DNA from: Alistipes putredinis DSM 17216
Lineage (GTDB): Bacteria; Bacteroidota; Bacteroidia; Bacteroidales; Rikenellaceae
NCBI RefSeq assembly: GCF_000154465.1
Contig: NZ_DS499577.1
Coordinates: forward strand, 57,913-121,912
Direction of reading: 5' to 3'
Length of the DNA: 64,000 nucleotides
Position 1 is the stretch's first letter. Each line of letters opens with the position of its first letter. Positions 9,123 through 17,570 of this stretch are shown in pieces. The notes below the pieces were generated by a model, which had not been told where the DNA came from, ran no database searches, and saw only the letters and a program-made list of their open reading frames with translations. A program made the position numbers and the translations under genes.

Positions 9123-9641
9123 CTAAAGCAGCTTTTGGAGCAATACTTCGTCCTTATACCCTTCGGGGGTACGGATCCACTCCTTTTTAACCCCGACCCG
9201 GCGGAATCCGGCTCTTTCGAAGAGAGTCAGGCTGGGGACGTTGTCCGCGAGTACGTTGCACCACAGTTGCCGCAGCCGGAGTACCGTGCGGGCATACTCT
9301 TCGAGCAAAGCCAATGCCTCTGCCCCGTATCCTTTCCCGCGCTGTGCCGGATCGTAAACCAGAATGCCGACGCCTGCCCGTTCGTGCTGCGGCTCGAAAT
9401 CGAACAAGTCGATGGCTCCGATCGTTTCCCCCGCTGTGTCGTCGATCATCAACCGCAGTTGTCCGCATCGGTAAATACCAGCCTGCTGCTCCTGGATGAA
9501 TTGTTCGATCGAATAGTGCGAGAACGGTTCGATCGTACCGCTGACTGTCCACAACGAAGGATCGTTTTCCCACCGGCAGAGCAGTTCGAGGTCCTGAGGT
9601 TCGACGGCCCGCAGGCTGCAAATATGGCCTCGGAGCATCAT
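9123..9641 (-). CDS. GNAT family N-acetyltransferase
   Basis: 172 residues from the ATG at 9639-9641. It belongs to the RimJ/RimL/SpeG-like GNAT branch: 'LRAVEPQDLELLCRWENDPSLW' at the N-terminus, the acetyl-CoA pyrophosphate loop 'DPAQRGKGYGAEAL' (around residues 100-113), then 'LWCNVLADNVPSLTLFERAGFRRVG', the classic C-terminal signature. It transfers acetyl from acetyl-CoA to an amine; the SpeG-like look hints at polyamines or ribosomal proteins but the substrate is unproven. Its ATG overlaps the stop of the upstream ROK gene (TAATG), so the two are translationally coupled. Confidence 0.88.
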   Translation of the reverse strand: MMLRGHICSLRAVEPQDLELLCRWENDPSLWTVSGTIEPFSHYSIEQFIQEQQAGIYRCGQLRLMIDDTAGETIGAIDLFDFEPQHERAGVGILVYDPAQRGKGYGAEALALLEEYARTVLRLRQLWCNVLADNVPSLTLFERAGFRRVGVKKEWIRTPEGYKDEVLLQKLL

Positions 9642-10873
9642 TAGCAAAGTCCGAGCACCTGATTGCGAATCAACATGGCAGCACCCCAGGCGCTGGCCGT
9701 CTTGCCCATTTTCGACAAGCGGAATTTGGTGTCCTTATAAACCAGATTGAGCGAGTATTTGTTGGTCGCCGACTTGAGGGGCAGCATCAGGTAGTCGCCC
9801 GCTTCGGCCAGCTCGCCGCCTACGATGACCGTTTCCGGATTGAAGGTGTTGATCAGGAAGGCGACGGCCTTGCCCGCCTTTTCTCCGACCTCCTCGATCA
9901 GTTCGATCGAGAGATTGTCGTCGTGCTTGGCTGCGTCGATGATCTCATCGACGTGGATGGCTTCGTGCTTGTTGTATTTTTCGCGCAGGATCGTATTGAC
10001 ACCCTGGCTGATAAGCCGACCGAACTTCTGTTCGATCGCGATTCCCGAAACTTCGGTTTCGAGGCAACCTTTCTTGCCGCAGGAGCAGATGATTTCGTTG
10101 TCGAAGAAGGGAATGTGCCCGAACTCTCCGGCAAAGCCGCTCTTGCCGTAGTAGAGTTTGCCGTTCATGACGATACCGATGGCCAGGCCGCGTCCGAGGT
10201 GGAGGTAGAGTACGTCCATCTCGTCTTTGGATTTGCTGTTGGTGTATTCGGCATAGCATCGGGCCTGGGAGTCGTTTTCGAGCAGTACGCGGATGCCGAT
10301 GCGTTGTTCGATCATATCGCGCAGGGACTGTTCGCTCGAAGTGAAATAGCGGTAACTGCGTCCCGTCGTGGGATTGACGCGTCCGCTGACGCTGACACCC
10401 ACTCCGAGGATTTTCGCGCGTTCCACACCGCACGTATCGATGAAATGTGCGATATTCGAGCAGATTTTTTCGAGGCATTGAGGGCGATCCTGCAGTTCGA
10501 AGTCGGTCAAGAGTTCCTCTTTGACGATATTGTTGTGCAGGTCCGTGATGAGGAACGACATGTTGTCCCGGCCGATATTGACGCCTGCGAAATAGATGGC
10601 CGAGCTGGCCAGTCCGAAGACGTTGGGACGTCGTCCACCCGGAGTTTCGACCTTGCCCAGATCGGAGACGATGTTCTCCTGAACGAGTTCCTGAACGAGC
10701 TTGGTGATGGTCGGTACGCTGATGTGCAGCTCTTTGGTAAGCTCCGAGAGCGTACACTCCCCGTTCACCGCCATATGTGCGATGATATTTCGCTTGAAGA
10801 GGTTGTTCTTGTGCGAAATACCTTTCAGATTGTCATCTTCCTGTCGGCTGAAAAATTCGGTTAACGATGTCAT
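9641..10873 (-). CDS. ROK family transcriptional regulator
   Basis: 410 residues from the ATG at 10871-10873 (the frame extends upstream through promoter sequence, which is rejected). An N-terminal winged helix-turn-helix ('NIIAHMAVNGECTLSELTKELHISVPTITKLVQELVQE', about residues 25-65) is fused to a ROK sugar-kinase-like domain with 'YYGKSGFAGEFGHIPF' and the zinc cluster 'CSCGKKGCLE'. This is the NagC/Mlc architecture, so it likely senses a sugar or sugar phosphate and represses uptake or catabolic genes; the ligand is unknown. A TATATTTG -7 element lies about 40 bases upstream. It is coupled to the GNAT gene by a 1-base overlap. Confidence 0.92.
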   Translation of the reverse strand: MTSLTEFFSRQEDDNLKGISHKNNLFKRNIIAHMAVNGECTLSELTKELHISVPTITKLVQELVQENIVSDLGKVETPGGRRPNVFGLASSAIYFAGVNIGRDNMSFLITDLHNNIVKEELLTDFELQDRPQCLEKICSNIAHFIDTCGVERAKILGVGVSVSGRVNPTTGRSYRYFTSSEQSLRDMIEQRIGIRVLLENDSQARCYAEYTNSKSKDEMDVLYLHLGRGLAIGIVMNGKLYYGKSGFAGEFGHIPFFDNEIICSCGKKGCLETEVSGIAIEQKFGRLISQGVNTILREKYNKHEAIHVDEIIDAAKHDDNLSIELIEEVGEKAGKAVAFLINTFNPETVIVGGELAEAGDYLMLPLKSATNKYSLNLVYKDTKFRLSKMGKTASAWGAAMLIRNQVLGLC

Positions 10874-10912
10874 AGTTATTGATGTCGTTTGATGTCTTCT
10901 GTAATTTTTGTG

Positions 10913-10920
10913 CAAATATA
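10913..10920 (-). promoter_or_regulatory. -7 element for the ROK gene
   Basis: The minus strand reads TATATTTG, an exact TAnnTTTG match, about 40 bases before the ROK start codon. Confidence 0.55.
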
Positions 10921-10975
10921 GAAAGAATTCAATCGAATTTGGCGTATTTGATCTTGTGATATGAAAAAAAATTAT

Positions 10976-11020
10976 AAACAAAATAGAATCGATTGCTTGT
11001 CAATCGATTCTATTTTGTTT
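10976..11020 (-). terminator. Terminator after fabD
   Basis: Long AT-rich hairpin with core AATAGAATCGATTG/CAATCGATTCTATT and a 5-base loop, flanked by A- and T-rich sequence, 12 bases past the fabD stop. On the minus strand the stem runs into a T-rich stretch. Confidence 0.8.
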
Positions 11021-11031
11021 TCGGAGGCGGG

Positions 11032-11913
11032 TTACAACGTCGATTTCGACTCTACGACCGCTTCGGGATTCACTTTTTTGATAAGACCCTGCAGGACATT
11101 GCCGGGACCGAGTTCCGTAAATTCGGTCACGCCGTCCGCAAGCATGTTCTTGACGATGTAGGTCCAGCGTACCGGTGCGGTGAGCTGTGCGATCAGGTTG
11201 GCCTTGATCGTCGCCGGATCGGTTTGGGGTTTGGCATCGACGTTCTGGTAGATGGGGCAGACAGGAGCCTGGAAGGGTGCTTCGTTGATCGCTTTTTCGA
11301 GTTCGACCTTGGCCGGCTCCATCAGGGGCGAGTGGAATGCACCGCCTACGGGCAGACGCAGTGCGCGTTTGGCGCCCGCTTCCTTGAGTTTGGCACAGGC
11401 GGCATCGACCGCTTCGACGCTGCCCGAGATAACCAGTTGGCCGGGGCAGTTGTAGTTCGCCGCCACGACCACGCCGTCGATCGAGGCGCAGGCTTCCTCT
11501 ACTTTGGCGTCGTCGAGTCCCAGGATCGCCGCCATCGTACCGGGTACGGCTTCGCAGGCTTTCTGCATGGCCATCGCACGTTTGGAAACGAGCCGCAGAC
11601 CGTCTTCGAACGAAAGAGCGCCGGCCACCACCAGGGCTGAAAATTCGCCGAGCGAGTGTCCGGCTACCGCGTCGGGCTTCACGCCCAGCGCCTTGGCCAT
11701 GATGACCGAGTGGAGGAATACGGCCGGCTGGGTGACTTTAGTCTGTTTGAGCTCTTCGTCCGTACCGGCGAACATGATGTCGGTGATGCGGAAACCGAGG
11801 ATTTCGTTGGCCTGCTCGAAGAGAGCCTTGGCTTCGGGGACATTGTCGTAGAGGTCTTTGCCCATGCCGACGGCTTGAGCGCCCTGACCCGGAAATACGT
11901 ATGCGTGTTTCAT
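11032..11913 (-). CDS. fabD: Malonyl-CoA:ACP transacylase
   Basis: 293 residues from the ATG at 11911-11913 (MKHAYVFPGQGAQAVGMG); an in-frame TTG 12 bases further up is less likely. FabD moves malonyl from CoA to acyl carrier protein in fatty acid synthesis. The nucleophile motif GHSLG ('VAGHSLGEFSAL', near residue 88) and the catalytic His in 'GGAFHSPLM' (near residue 197) are present, as are the Arg-containing segment and the 'ELGPGNVLQGL' C-terminal motif. A TATCTTTG -7 element is 33 bases upstream and a terminator follows. Confidence 0.97.
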   Translation of the reverse strand: MKHAYVFPGQGAQAVGMGKDLYDNVPEAKALFEQANEILGFRITDIMFAGTDEELKQTKVTQPAVFLHSVIMAKALGVKPDAVAGHSLGEFSALVVAGALSFEDGLRLVSKRAMAMQKACEAVPGTMAAILGLDDAKVEEACASIDGVVVAANYNCPGQLVISGSVEAVDAACAKLKEAGAKRALRLPVGGAFHSPLMEPAKVELEKAINEAPFQAPVCPIYQNVDAKPQTDPATIKANLIAQLTAPVRWTYIVKNMLADGVTEFTELGPGNVLQGLIKKVNPEAVVESKSTL

Positions 11914-11945
11914 AGTTTCTGTCAAAATATTTTTTGGTTACCGGG

Positions 11946-11953
11946 CAAAGATA
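11946..11953 (-). promoter_or_regulatory. -7 element for fabD
   Basis: Minus strand TATCTTTG, an exact TAnnTTTG match, 33 bases from the fabD ATG. It is divergent from the riboswitch promoter at 11967-11974. Confidence 0.55.
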
Positions 11954-11966
11954 GCAAATATTTTCT

Positions 11967-11974
11967 TACATTTG
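11967..11974 (+). promoter_or_regulatory. -7 element for the cobalamin riboswitch transcript
   Basis: TACATTTG on the plus strand, an exact TAnnTTTG match placed immediately before the riboswitch. A well-placed -33 TTTG was not found. Confidence 0.45.
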
Positions 11975-11975
11975 C

Positions 11976-12212
11976 ACTGCAACGGTTCACGAGGGGTTAC
12001 GCCCCGTCAGATTAAATGGGAACGCAGTGAAAGTCTGCGACAGTTCCCGCTGCTGTGAGTCCTGCCCGACGATCCGAGGTGATCGGCCCGCTTGCGGGCG
12101 GTGTTTCGGATGCCCGGGTGTATTGCCGCGACACTCTTTTGCCACTGGTCCTGCGGGGTCGGGAAGGCGTTGCGGCGGGGACGAGTCAGAAGACCAGCCT
12201 TTGCCTGCCCGA
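11976..12212 (+). ncRNA. Cobalamin (B12) riboswitch, orphan
   Basis: Conserved blocks of the AdoCbl riboswitch occur in order: 'AAATGGGAA', 'GTGAAAGTC', 'CAGTTCCCGCTGCTGTGAG', 'GCCACTG', 'GGTCGGGAAGGCG' and the B12 box 'AGTCAGAAGACCAGCC' (12185-12200). The RNA would bind adenosylcobalamin and control a downstream gene on the plus strand. No cobalamin transport or synthesis gene follows: the next 400 bases contain one 33-codon ORF and a terminator, then genes on the other strand. Exact ends are approximate. Confidence 0.9.
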
Positions 12213-12328
12213 TGAACGGACAGTTCGGATGATATGCGTCTGCGGAGAACGGAGCTTTCGGAAAAGACCTGCGAGGCATCTTTTCGGTGGATTGATAACC
12301 TGAAGCGAGGCGGCTCTCTGTTTCCCTG

Positions 12329-12430
12329 ATGAAATATTTTTCGAAACCGTTGTACGGCATACGCCGAAGTGCGGAGTTTGTGCAGAAGAAGAGTGTCTTG
12401 CCGATAAAGGTTTCAGTCGCAATAAAGTAG
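12329..12430 (+). CDS. Possible 33-residue ORF behind the riboswitch
   Basis: ATG at 12329, stop TAG at 12428-12430; basic peptide beginning MKYFSKPLYGIRRSAEFVQ. It is the only open frame with an ATG between the riboswitch and the terminator at 12451. There is no recognised homology and no convincing RBS. It could be a leader peptide, a relic of a deleted B12-regulated gene, or not translated. Confidence 0.2.
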   Translation: MKYFSKPLYGIRRSAEFVQKKSVLPIKVSVAIK

Positions 12431-12450
12431 AGATTAGTATGGACTGAAAC

Positions 12451-12490
12451 AAAGAGGTCGATCTGTTGCCGGGTCGATCTCTTTATTTCT
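12451..12490 (+). terminator. Terminator of the riboswitch transcript
   Basis: 13-base arms AAAGAGGTCGATC (12451-12463) and GGTCGATCTCTTT (12472-12484), pairing with two G-U pairs, followed by ATTTCT on the plus strand. It closes the riboswitch transcription unit. Confidence 0.6.
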
Positions 12491-12576
12491 GGTGTCGGAC
12501 GGAATGGGCTGCCCGGCTTCTTCCCTCGGGCGCGGAAAAACGGCTGTCGGGTGTCTGCGACGGATTCTCCCGATAC

Positions 12577-12607
12577 AAAAAAGCAGCGCTTTATGCGCTG
12601 CTTTTTT
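12577..12607 (-). terminator. Bidirectional terminator after the SOD fusion gene
   Basis: Perfect 13-bp stem AAAAAAGCAGCGC / GCGCTGCTTTTTT with a 5-base loop, 17 bases past the fusion gene stop. T-runs occur on both strands. Confidence 0.85.
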
Positions 12608-12623
12608 CAATTTTCCTGATCGC

Positions 12624-13892
12624 CTATTTCTCTTCCACGATCTTGAAGGAATCCTTGTAGAGTCCGCAAACGGGGCATACCCAGTCGTCCGGGATGTCTT
12701 CGAATGCCGTGCCGGGTGCGATGCCGCTTTCGGGATCGCCCTTGGCCGGATCATATACGTAGTCGCAGGCGGTGCAGTGGTATTTGCGGGGGAATATGCG
12801 GTCGGCCACCTTGTCCCAGTCGATCAGCTCCCAGTACGATTTGATGAAATCCGCGCGGCGGTTGCGGTAGTCGATATAGTAGGCGTGTTCCCATACGTCG
12901 ATCGTCATGACGGGCTTGAGGCCTTTGGTCATGGGGTTGCCGGCATTGGATTCCGAGATGATCTGCAATTTGCCGTCCTTGTCGGCTGCGAGCCACGTCC
13001 AGCCCGAGCCGAAAAGTCCGGTAGCGGCTTTGGAGAACTCTTCCTTGAAGGCTTCGACCGATCCGAAGTCGCGGGCGATGCGATCCGCTAGTTTTTGGGG
13101 CATCGGCTTCTGATCGGGGGTCAGCATCAGGAAGAAGAACGTGTGGTTCCAGGCCTGGGCCGCATTGTTGAAGATCGGACCGTCGGCTTTCTTGACGATT
13201 TCCTGCAGGGACATCGACTCGTAAGGCGTGCCGGGAATCAGGCGGTTGAGATTGTCCACGTAGGTCTGGAGGTGTTTGCCGTAGTGGTATTCAAAAGTTT
13301 CTTTGCTCATTTTCGGAGCGAGCGCTTCCGTCGAATACGGAAGTTCGGGCATTTTGTGAACCATAATTCTTTCTGTTTTAGGTTTTGATATTGTTAAAGA
13401 TTCGGTTTGAATTGTCGTCGGAGCCGCCGCCGGGGTGCCGTGCAGCAGGATATATCCGTTGAGGTAGGCGGCGAAGAGCGTCCAGAGCAGGTAAGGTACG
13501 AAGAGCCAGGCGGCAGCGCGGTCCCTGCGGCTCGCGGCGAAGATGTAGAGTCCCACGAGGATATTCAGCAGTACGATGTCGATGAATCCGGCCAGCGGAT
13601 TGCGCAGCGTGAAGAACAGGATGCTCCACAGGAAGTTGGCGATAAGCTGCAAGACCCACAGCCGGATGATTCCTTTGTGCTGCCGACGCACGATGAGACG
13701 CCCGAGCGAAAGTCCCATGCAGAGGTACAGGACGCTCCAGGCGATCGGAAATACGATATTGGGCGGCGTGAGTGTCGGCTTGGTCAGCGTCGGATACCAT
13801 TCGGCGATGGACGAAGCCTGGAAAAAACTTGCCGAGATACCTACTGCAAAGCAGGCGAGGACGGGAATGAGGTAAGCCGCTATTTTTTTCAT
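12624..13892 (-). CDS. TspO/MBR - Fe superoxide dismutase - rubredoxin fusion frame
   Basis: One 422-codon frame with three domains. Residues 1-150 are a TspO/MBR tryptophan-rich sensory protein with five membrane helices ('EWYPTLTKPTLTPPNIVFPI', 'FPIAWSVLYLCMG'). Residues about 180-368 are an iron-type superoxide dismutase: His in 'FEYHYGKHL', 'NNAAQAWNHTFFF' with the Fe-type Gln, and Asp/His in 'DVWEHAYY'. Residues 370-422 are a rubredoxin (CTAC ... CPVCG). Residues 157-176, between TspO and SOD, are encoded by AT-rich DNA that reads like an intergenic leader, and an in-frame ATG at 13362-13364 preceded by AGAAAG starts 'MVHKMPELPY', a normal SOD N-terminus. So SOD-rubredoxin may also be made alone. 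The rubredoxin could feed electrons for superoxide reduction rather than dismutation. A terminator follows. Confidence 0.85.
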   Translation of the reverse strand: MKKIAAYLIPVLACFAVGISASFFQASSIAEWYPTLTKPTLTPPNIVFPIAWSVLYLCMGLSLGRLIVRRQHKGIIRLWVLQLIANFLWSILFFTLRNPLAGFIDIVLLNILVGLYIFAASRRDRAAAWLFVPYLLWTLFAAYLNGYILLHGTPAAAPTTIQTESLTISKPKTERIMVHKMPELPYSTEALAPKMSKETFEYHYGKHLQTYVDNLNRLIPGTPYESMSLQEIVKKADGPIFNNAAQAWNHTFFFLMLTPDQKPMPQKLADRIARDFGSVEAFKEEFSKAATGLFGSGWTWLAADKDGKLQIISESNAGNPMTKGLKPVMTIDVWEHAYYIDYRNRRADFIKSYWELIDWDKVADRIFPRKYHCTACDYVYDPAKGDPESGIAPGTAFEDIPDDWVCPVCGLYKDSFKIVEEK

Positions 13893-13961
13893 GCTTGGGG
13901 TATTGAAGTTTTTCTGATTCCGTGCAAGAACAGTGCAAATTACGCTGTTTTCTTTCCAAAT

Positions 13962-14930
13962 TTAATAAAAATAATCGGATTCGAATCCAATTCCGGCTCC
14001 TTGATCGACGTGTTTTTTTCCAGGGCGGATGTCGTTTTCCCGGTATTCGTCGTGAACGTATCGATAAACGGTTTCGGAGATATCCGCTATGATTCGGGCA
14101 TTTGTTTCCGGGTTTTCCGCCGAATCTTTGATGAAGACGGCGATGGTATAGCGGGTGCCGTCCGGCAGGATGACGAATCCCGGATCGTTGGTCCCGGCGA
14201 AGATGCCTCGTTCGTCGCGGTCGCTCGTGCCGGTTTTGTGTCCGATGACGGCGCCGGTTCCCGACAGTGGTTTCGGAAGACGGTCGGCACCTGTTTTACA
14301 GTTTATCAGGTTTTGCCGGATCATTTCCCGCAGTGTAGGAGTGAGAATCTGTTCTGTTACGAGCAGCTCCAGCAGAGCGGCCGCTTCGAGCGGCGTACTC
14401 CAGTTTTCGTAGCACGTTTGCGGATCGTCGTGCATCTGCTGTTCCGTTGCTGCGATTGCGAAATTGCGCAGTCCGAGCGACCGGACGTAGCGGTCTGTCG
14501 CTGCCGGACCGCCCGTGTGCTCGAAGAGGATGTCGCAGGCGTTGTTGTCGCTCAGCTGCAGGCTGTACTCCAACAGACGGCTGACTGAAAGCGAGATTTC
14601 GCCTTCGGGAAATTCCTTCCGAAGGGGACTGTACGTGTCGGGGACGAGCTCTTCTTCCGGAATGAATATTTCCGTGTCGGGCGTCAGTCCGTTTCGGTCC
14701 AGGTAATCTGCGACGGCGAGGGCCTGGTGGAATTTGAATACGCTCATCAGGGGGTAGCGGTCGTCGTTATTGACCGTTACCGTATCTTGTGCGTCGAGGA
14801 TGACCGCAATACCGATTTCGGCTTTTTTATCCTTTATCACCTTTTTCAGCCGATACGACAGGTCGTCGCCCTGCGCTGCTGCGGCAAGCGGAAAGAACGA
14901 AATCCAGAGAATCGAGATCAGTGTGCGCAT
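13962..14930 (-). CDS. Class A beta-lactamase (CfxA/CepA-like, subclass A2)
   Basis: 322 residues with a signal peptide ending near 'LAAAAQG'. Active-site motifs are complete: S63-V-F-K66 (nucleophile Ser and Lys), S127-D128-N129, a glutamate at 163 in 'ATEQQMHDD' at the omega loop, and K232-T-G. The surrounding text ('YPLMSVFKFHQALAVADYLD', 'SDNNACDILF', 'CKTGADRLPKPL') follows the Bacteroidetes CfxA/CepA/PER branch, which hydrolyses cephalosporins in the periplasm. About 30 residues beyond the normal end (HDEYRENDIRPGKKH...) are unusual. It is a lone gene with no mobile element next to it, so probably chromosomal. The exact substrate range cannot be read from sequence. Confidence 0.92.
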   Translation of the reverse strand: MRTLISILWISFFPLAAAAQGDDLSYRLKKVIKDKKAEIGIAVILDAQDTVTVNNDDRYPLMSVFKFHQALAVADYLDRNGLTPDTEIFIPEEELVPDTYSPLRKEFPEGEISLSVSRLLEYSLQLSDNNACDILFEHTGGPAATDRYVRSLGLRNFAIAATEQQMHDDPQTCYENWSTPLEAAALLELLVTEQILTPTLREMIRQNLINCKTGADRLPKPLSGTGAVIGHKTGTSDRDERGIFAGTNDPGFVILPDGTRYTIAVFIKDSAENPETNARIIADISETVYRYVHDEYRENDIRPGKKHVDQGAGIGFESDYFY

Positions 14931-15148
14931 ATACTTATTAGGTGAGATTGACCGGAAACAAAAATAGTGTAAATTTCGATTCCTTCCGGGGTGGATTTCA
15001 TGATTTTTGTATCTCTTTCGATTATTAGGTTATGCCGGCGGGCGATTCGGGGTATCGTGTCGATGCCGTAAATCGTCCGATTCGCCTCGAATCAGTCCGC
15101 CTCGGTCGATTCTTTACGGCCGGAAGATCGAAACGCCGCTAAAATTAT

Positions 15149-15156
15149 TAGCTTTG
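15149..15156 (+). promoter_or_regulatory. -7 element for the TonB receptor gene
   Basis: TAGCTTTG, exact TAnnTTTG, 23 bases before the start codon at 15179. Confidence 0.5.
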
Positions 15157-15178
15157 CGGACGGTTGATTTTGTGAATT

Positions 15179-17560
15179 ATGAGAAAGAACTTACTGGCAG
15201 CAATCGTTTTGCTGGTATTGTACATTCCTTCTGTTTGGGCCGCAGCGGGGTATCCTGTGCGGGGCAGGGTTATCGACCGTCTTTCCCGGGAACCGGTCGC
15301 CTATGCAGCCGTTACGATCACCGGCCAGCCCGGTAAGGGCGCCATGACCGATTCGCTCGGGCGATTCGAGATCCTGCAGGTGAAGCCCGGCATTTACAGC
15401 TTGACGGCGTCGTTCATCGGTTACCGAACGGTCGTGACCCCCGAATACCAGGTGTCGGCCCGGACGCCTTTCATCGAAATCGAGATGGAGGAGGAGCCGG
15501 AGCATCTGAATGAAGTCGTCGTTCGTCCCTCGCCTTTCCGCCGTACGATCGAGAGCCCGGTCAGTATGCAGGTGATCGGGATGCGGGAGATCGAGAAGAG
15601 TCCCGGCTCCAATCGCGACGTGTCGCGTATCGTACGTTCCTATCCGGGCGTGTCGTTTTCGCCCATCGGTTATCGCAACGACCTGATCGTGCGGGGCGGC
15701 GGACCGTCCGAAAACCGCTTCTTCATGGACGGGATCGAAATTCCCAATATCAACCATTTCGCCACGCAGGGTGCCACGGGCGGTCCCGTAAGCATCGTGA
15801 ATTCCGATCTGGTGCGCGAGATCAATTTCTATACGGGTTCGTTTCCCGCCGACCGTGCCGGGGCGCTCAGTTCGGTGCTGGATTTCCGGTTGCGGGACGG
15901 CGATCTCGAACGGCAGACCTTCAAGGCGACGCTCGGTGCCTCCGAAGTGTCGCTCAGCGGCAGCGGACACGTGGGTAAAAAGACGACTTACCTCTTTTCC
16001 GTGCGGCAATCCTACCTCCAGTTCCTCTTCAAATTGCTGGGGCTTCCTTTTCTGCCCAATTACATCGACGGGCAACTGAAGGTCAAGACCCGTTTTTCGG
16101 AGCGGGACGAGCTGACTTTCCTCGGACTGGTGGGCATCGACAACATGAAGCTCAATCTCGACGAGAAGGGCGAGGAGAACGAATATCTGCTCAGTTACCT
16201 GCCTCGTATCCAACAGGAAACCTTTACTGTGGGTGCCGTGTACCGCCATTACGCCGGACGGCACGTGCAGTCGGTGGCGTTGAGTCATAACTACCTGAAT
16301 AACCGCAATACCAAATACCGCAACAACGACGAATCGACTCCGGATAATCTGACCCTGCGTTTGCGGGGCGTGGAGCAGAAGACGACCCTGCGGTTCGAAA
16401 ATCGCTCCTACCTGGGCCGGTGGACGCTGCGCGAAGGAGCCGAACTGAACTATTCTACCTATCATAACAAGACTTTGCAGCGGACTTATCAGCAGGAAGC
16501 CGAGCTGCTGGACTATCGCACTTATTTGGGAATTGTCGGCTGGGGCTTTTTCGTGGGGGCCGACTATGCCTCCGCAGACAAGCGGCTGACGGTTTCGATG
16601 GGGGTGCGGGCCGACGGATGCGACTATTCGGCGGAAATGGAGCGTTTCTGGAAGCAGCTTTCGCCCCGTGTGTCGGCTTCTTATGCCTTGAGCGACAGTT
16701 GGTCGGTGAGCGGAAGCGCAGGGCTTTTCTACCAGTTGCCGCCCTATACGGCGCTCGGTTATAAAGACAATACGGGCGAGCTGGTCAATCGGGGTCTGGA
16801 GTATATGCGGGTCCTGCAAAGCGCCGTCGGCGTCAACTGGCGTCTGCGTGACCGGTTGGTGGTTTCGCTCGAAGGTTTCTACAAATATTATACGAATATC
16901 CCGCTTTCGGTGGCGGACGACGTGCCGCTGACCTGCAAAGGCAACGACTACGGTACCTCGGGCGACGAATTGCTCGTTTCTTCGGCCCAGGGACGCGCCT
17001 ACGGTCTGGAGCTGATGGTGCGTTGGCAGCTTCCCGATCGTTTCAATCTGGTCGGTGCACTGACCGTTTTCAGCAGCGAATACCGCAGTCGGCACGATGC
17101 GAAATATATTCCTTCTGCCTGGGACAATCGTTTCGTGGCGAATATCAGCGGTACGTACGATTTCTCGCGTGGGTGGAGCGTCGGGGCGAAGCTGAGCGCT
17201 ATCGGCGGAACGCCTTATACGCCGTACGACGTCGAGAAATCGTCGCTCGTCGAGGCGTGGAACGCTTCGGGACGTCCTTATTACGACTATTCGAAATACA
17301 ATACCGGACGTTTGGATGCCTTCGCCCAGTTGGACGTGCGCGTCGATAAGGTGTTTTATTTCCGTAAATGCATGCTGGGTATCTATGTCGATTTGCAGAA
17401 CGTGACCTTCAGCAAGCTCCGTCAGCCCGACGTGCTGATGAGTACCGGCGTGATCGAGAATCCTTCGGCTCCGCCTTCGGAGCAGCGTTATAAGATGAAG
17501 TATATCCGCCAGGCGAGCGGTACGCTGGTGCCGACGCTGGGCGTCACGGTCGAATTTTAA
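15179..17560 (+). CDS. TonB-dependent outer membrane receptor with CarboxypepD-like N-domain
   Basis: 793 residues. Signal peptide (residues 1-23), then a carboxypeptidase-regulatory-like domain ('YPVRGRVIDRLSREPVAYAAV', about 25-105), a plug domain ('VIGMREIEKSPGSNRDVSRIV', 'DLIVRGGGPSENRFFMDGIEIPNINHF') and a 22-strand-type barrel ending in 'VPTLGVTVEF', the terminal Phe expected for outer-membrane insertion. There is no SusD partner, so this is a non-SusC receptor for a small ligand such as a metal complex, cofactor or peptide. The corA gene starts 10 bases downstream and the two are probably one operon, which hints at divalent metal uptake, though this is only contextual. Confidence 0.9.
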   Translation: MRKNLLAAIVLLVLYIPSVWAAAGYPVRGRVIDRLSREPVAYAAVTITGQPGKGAMTDSLGRFEILQVKPGIYSLTASFIGYRTVVTPEYQVSARTPFIEIEMEEEPEHLNEVVVRPSPFRRTIESPVSMQVIGMREIEKSPGSNRDVSRIVRSYPGVSFSPIGYRNDLIVRGGGPSENRFFMDGIEIPNINHFATQGATGGPVSIVNSDLVREINFYTGSFPADRAGALSSVLDFRLRDGDLERQTFKATLGASEVSLSGSGHVGKKTTYLFSVRQSYLQFLFKLLGLPFLPNYIDGQLKVKTRFSERDELTFLGLVGIDNMKLNLDEKGEENEYLLSYLPRIQQETFTVGAVYRHYAGRHVQSVALSHNYLNNRNTKYRNNDESTPDNLTLRLRGVEQKTTLRFENRSYLGRWTLREGAELNYSTYHNKTLQRTYQQEAELLDYRTYLGIVGWGFFVGADYASADKRLTVSMGVRADGCDYSAEMERFWKQLSPRVSASYALSDSWSVSGSAGLFYQLPPYTALGYKDNTGELVNRGLEYMRVLQSAVGVNWRLRDRLVVSLEGFYKYYTNIPLSVADDVPLTCKGNDYGTSGDELLVSSAQGRAYGLELMVRWQLPDRFNLVGALTVFSSEYRSRHDAKYIPSAWDNRFVANISGTYDFSRGWSVGAKLSAIGGTPYTPYDVEKSSLVEAWNASGRPYYDYSKYNTGRLDAFAQLDVRVDKVFYFRKCMLGIYVDLQNVTFSKLRQPDVLMSTGVIENPSAPPSEQRYKMKYIRQASGTLVPTLGVTVEF

Positions 17561-17570
17561 TCGTACAGCC

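Noticed and set aside
12055..12303. 82-codon frame overlapping the cobalamin riboswitch
   Set aside because: It runs through conserved aptamer sequence and has no independent coding evidence.
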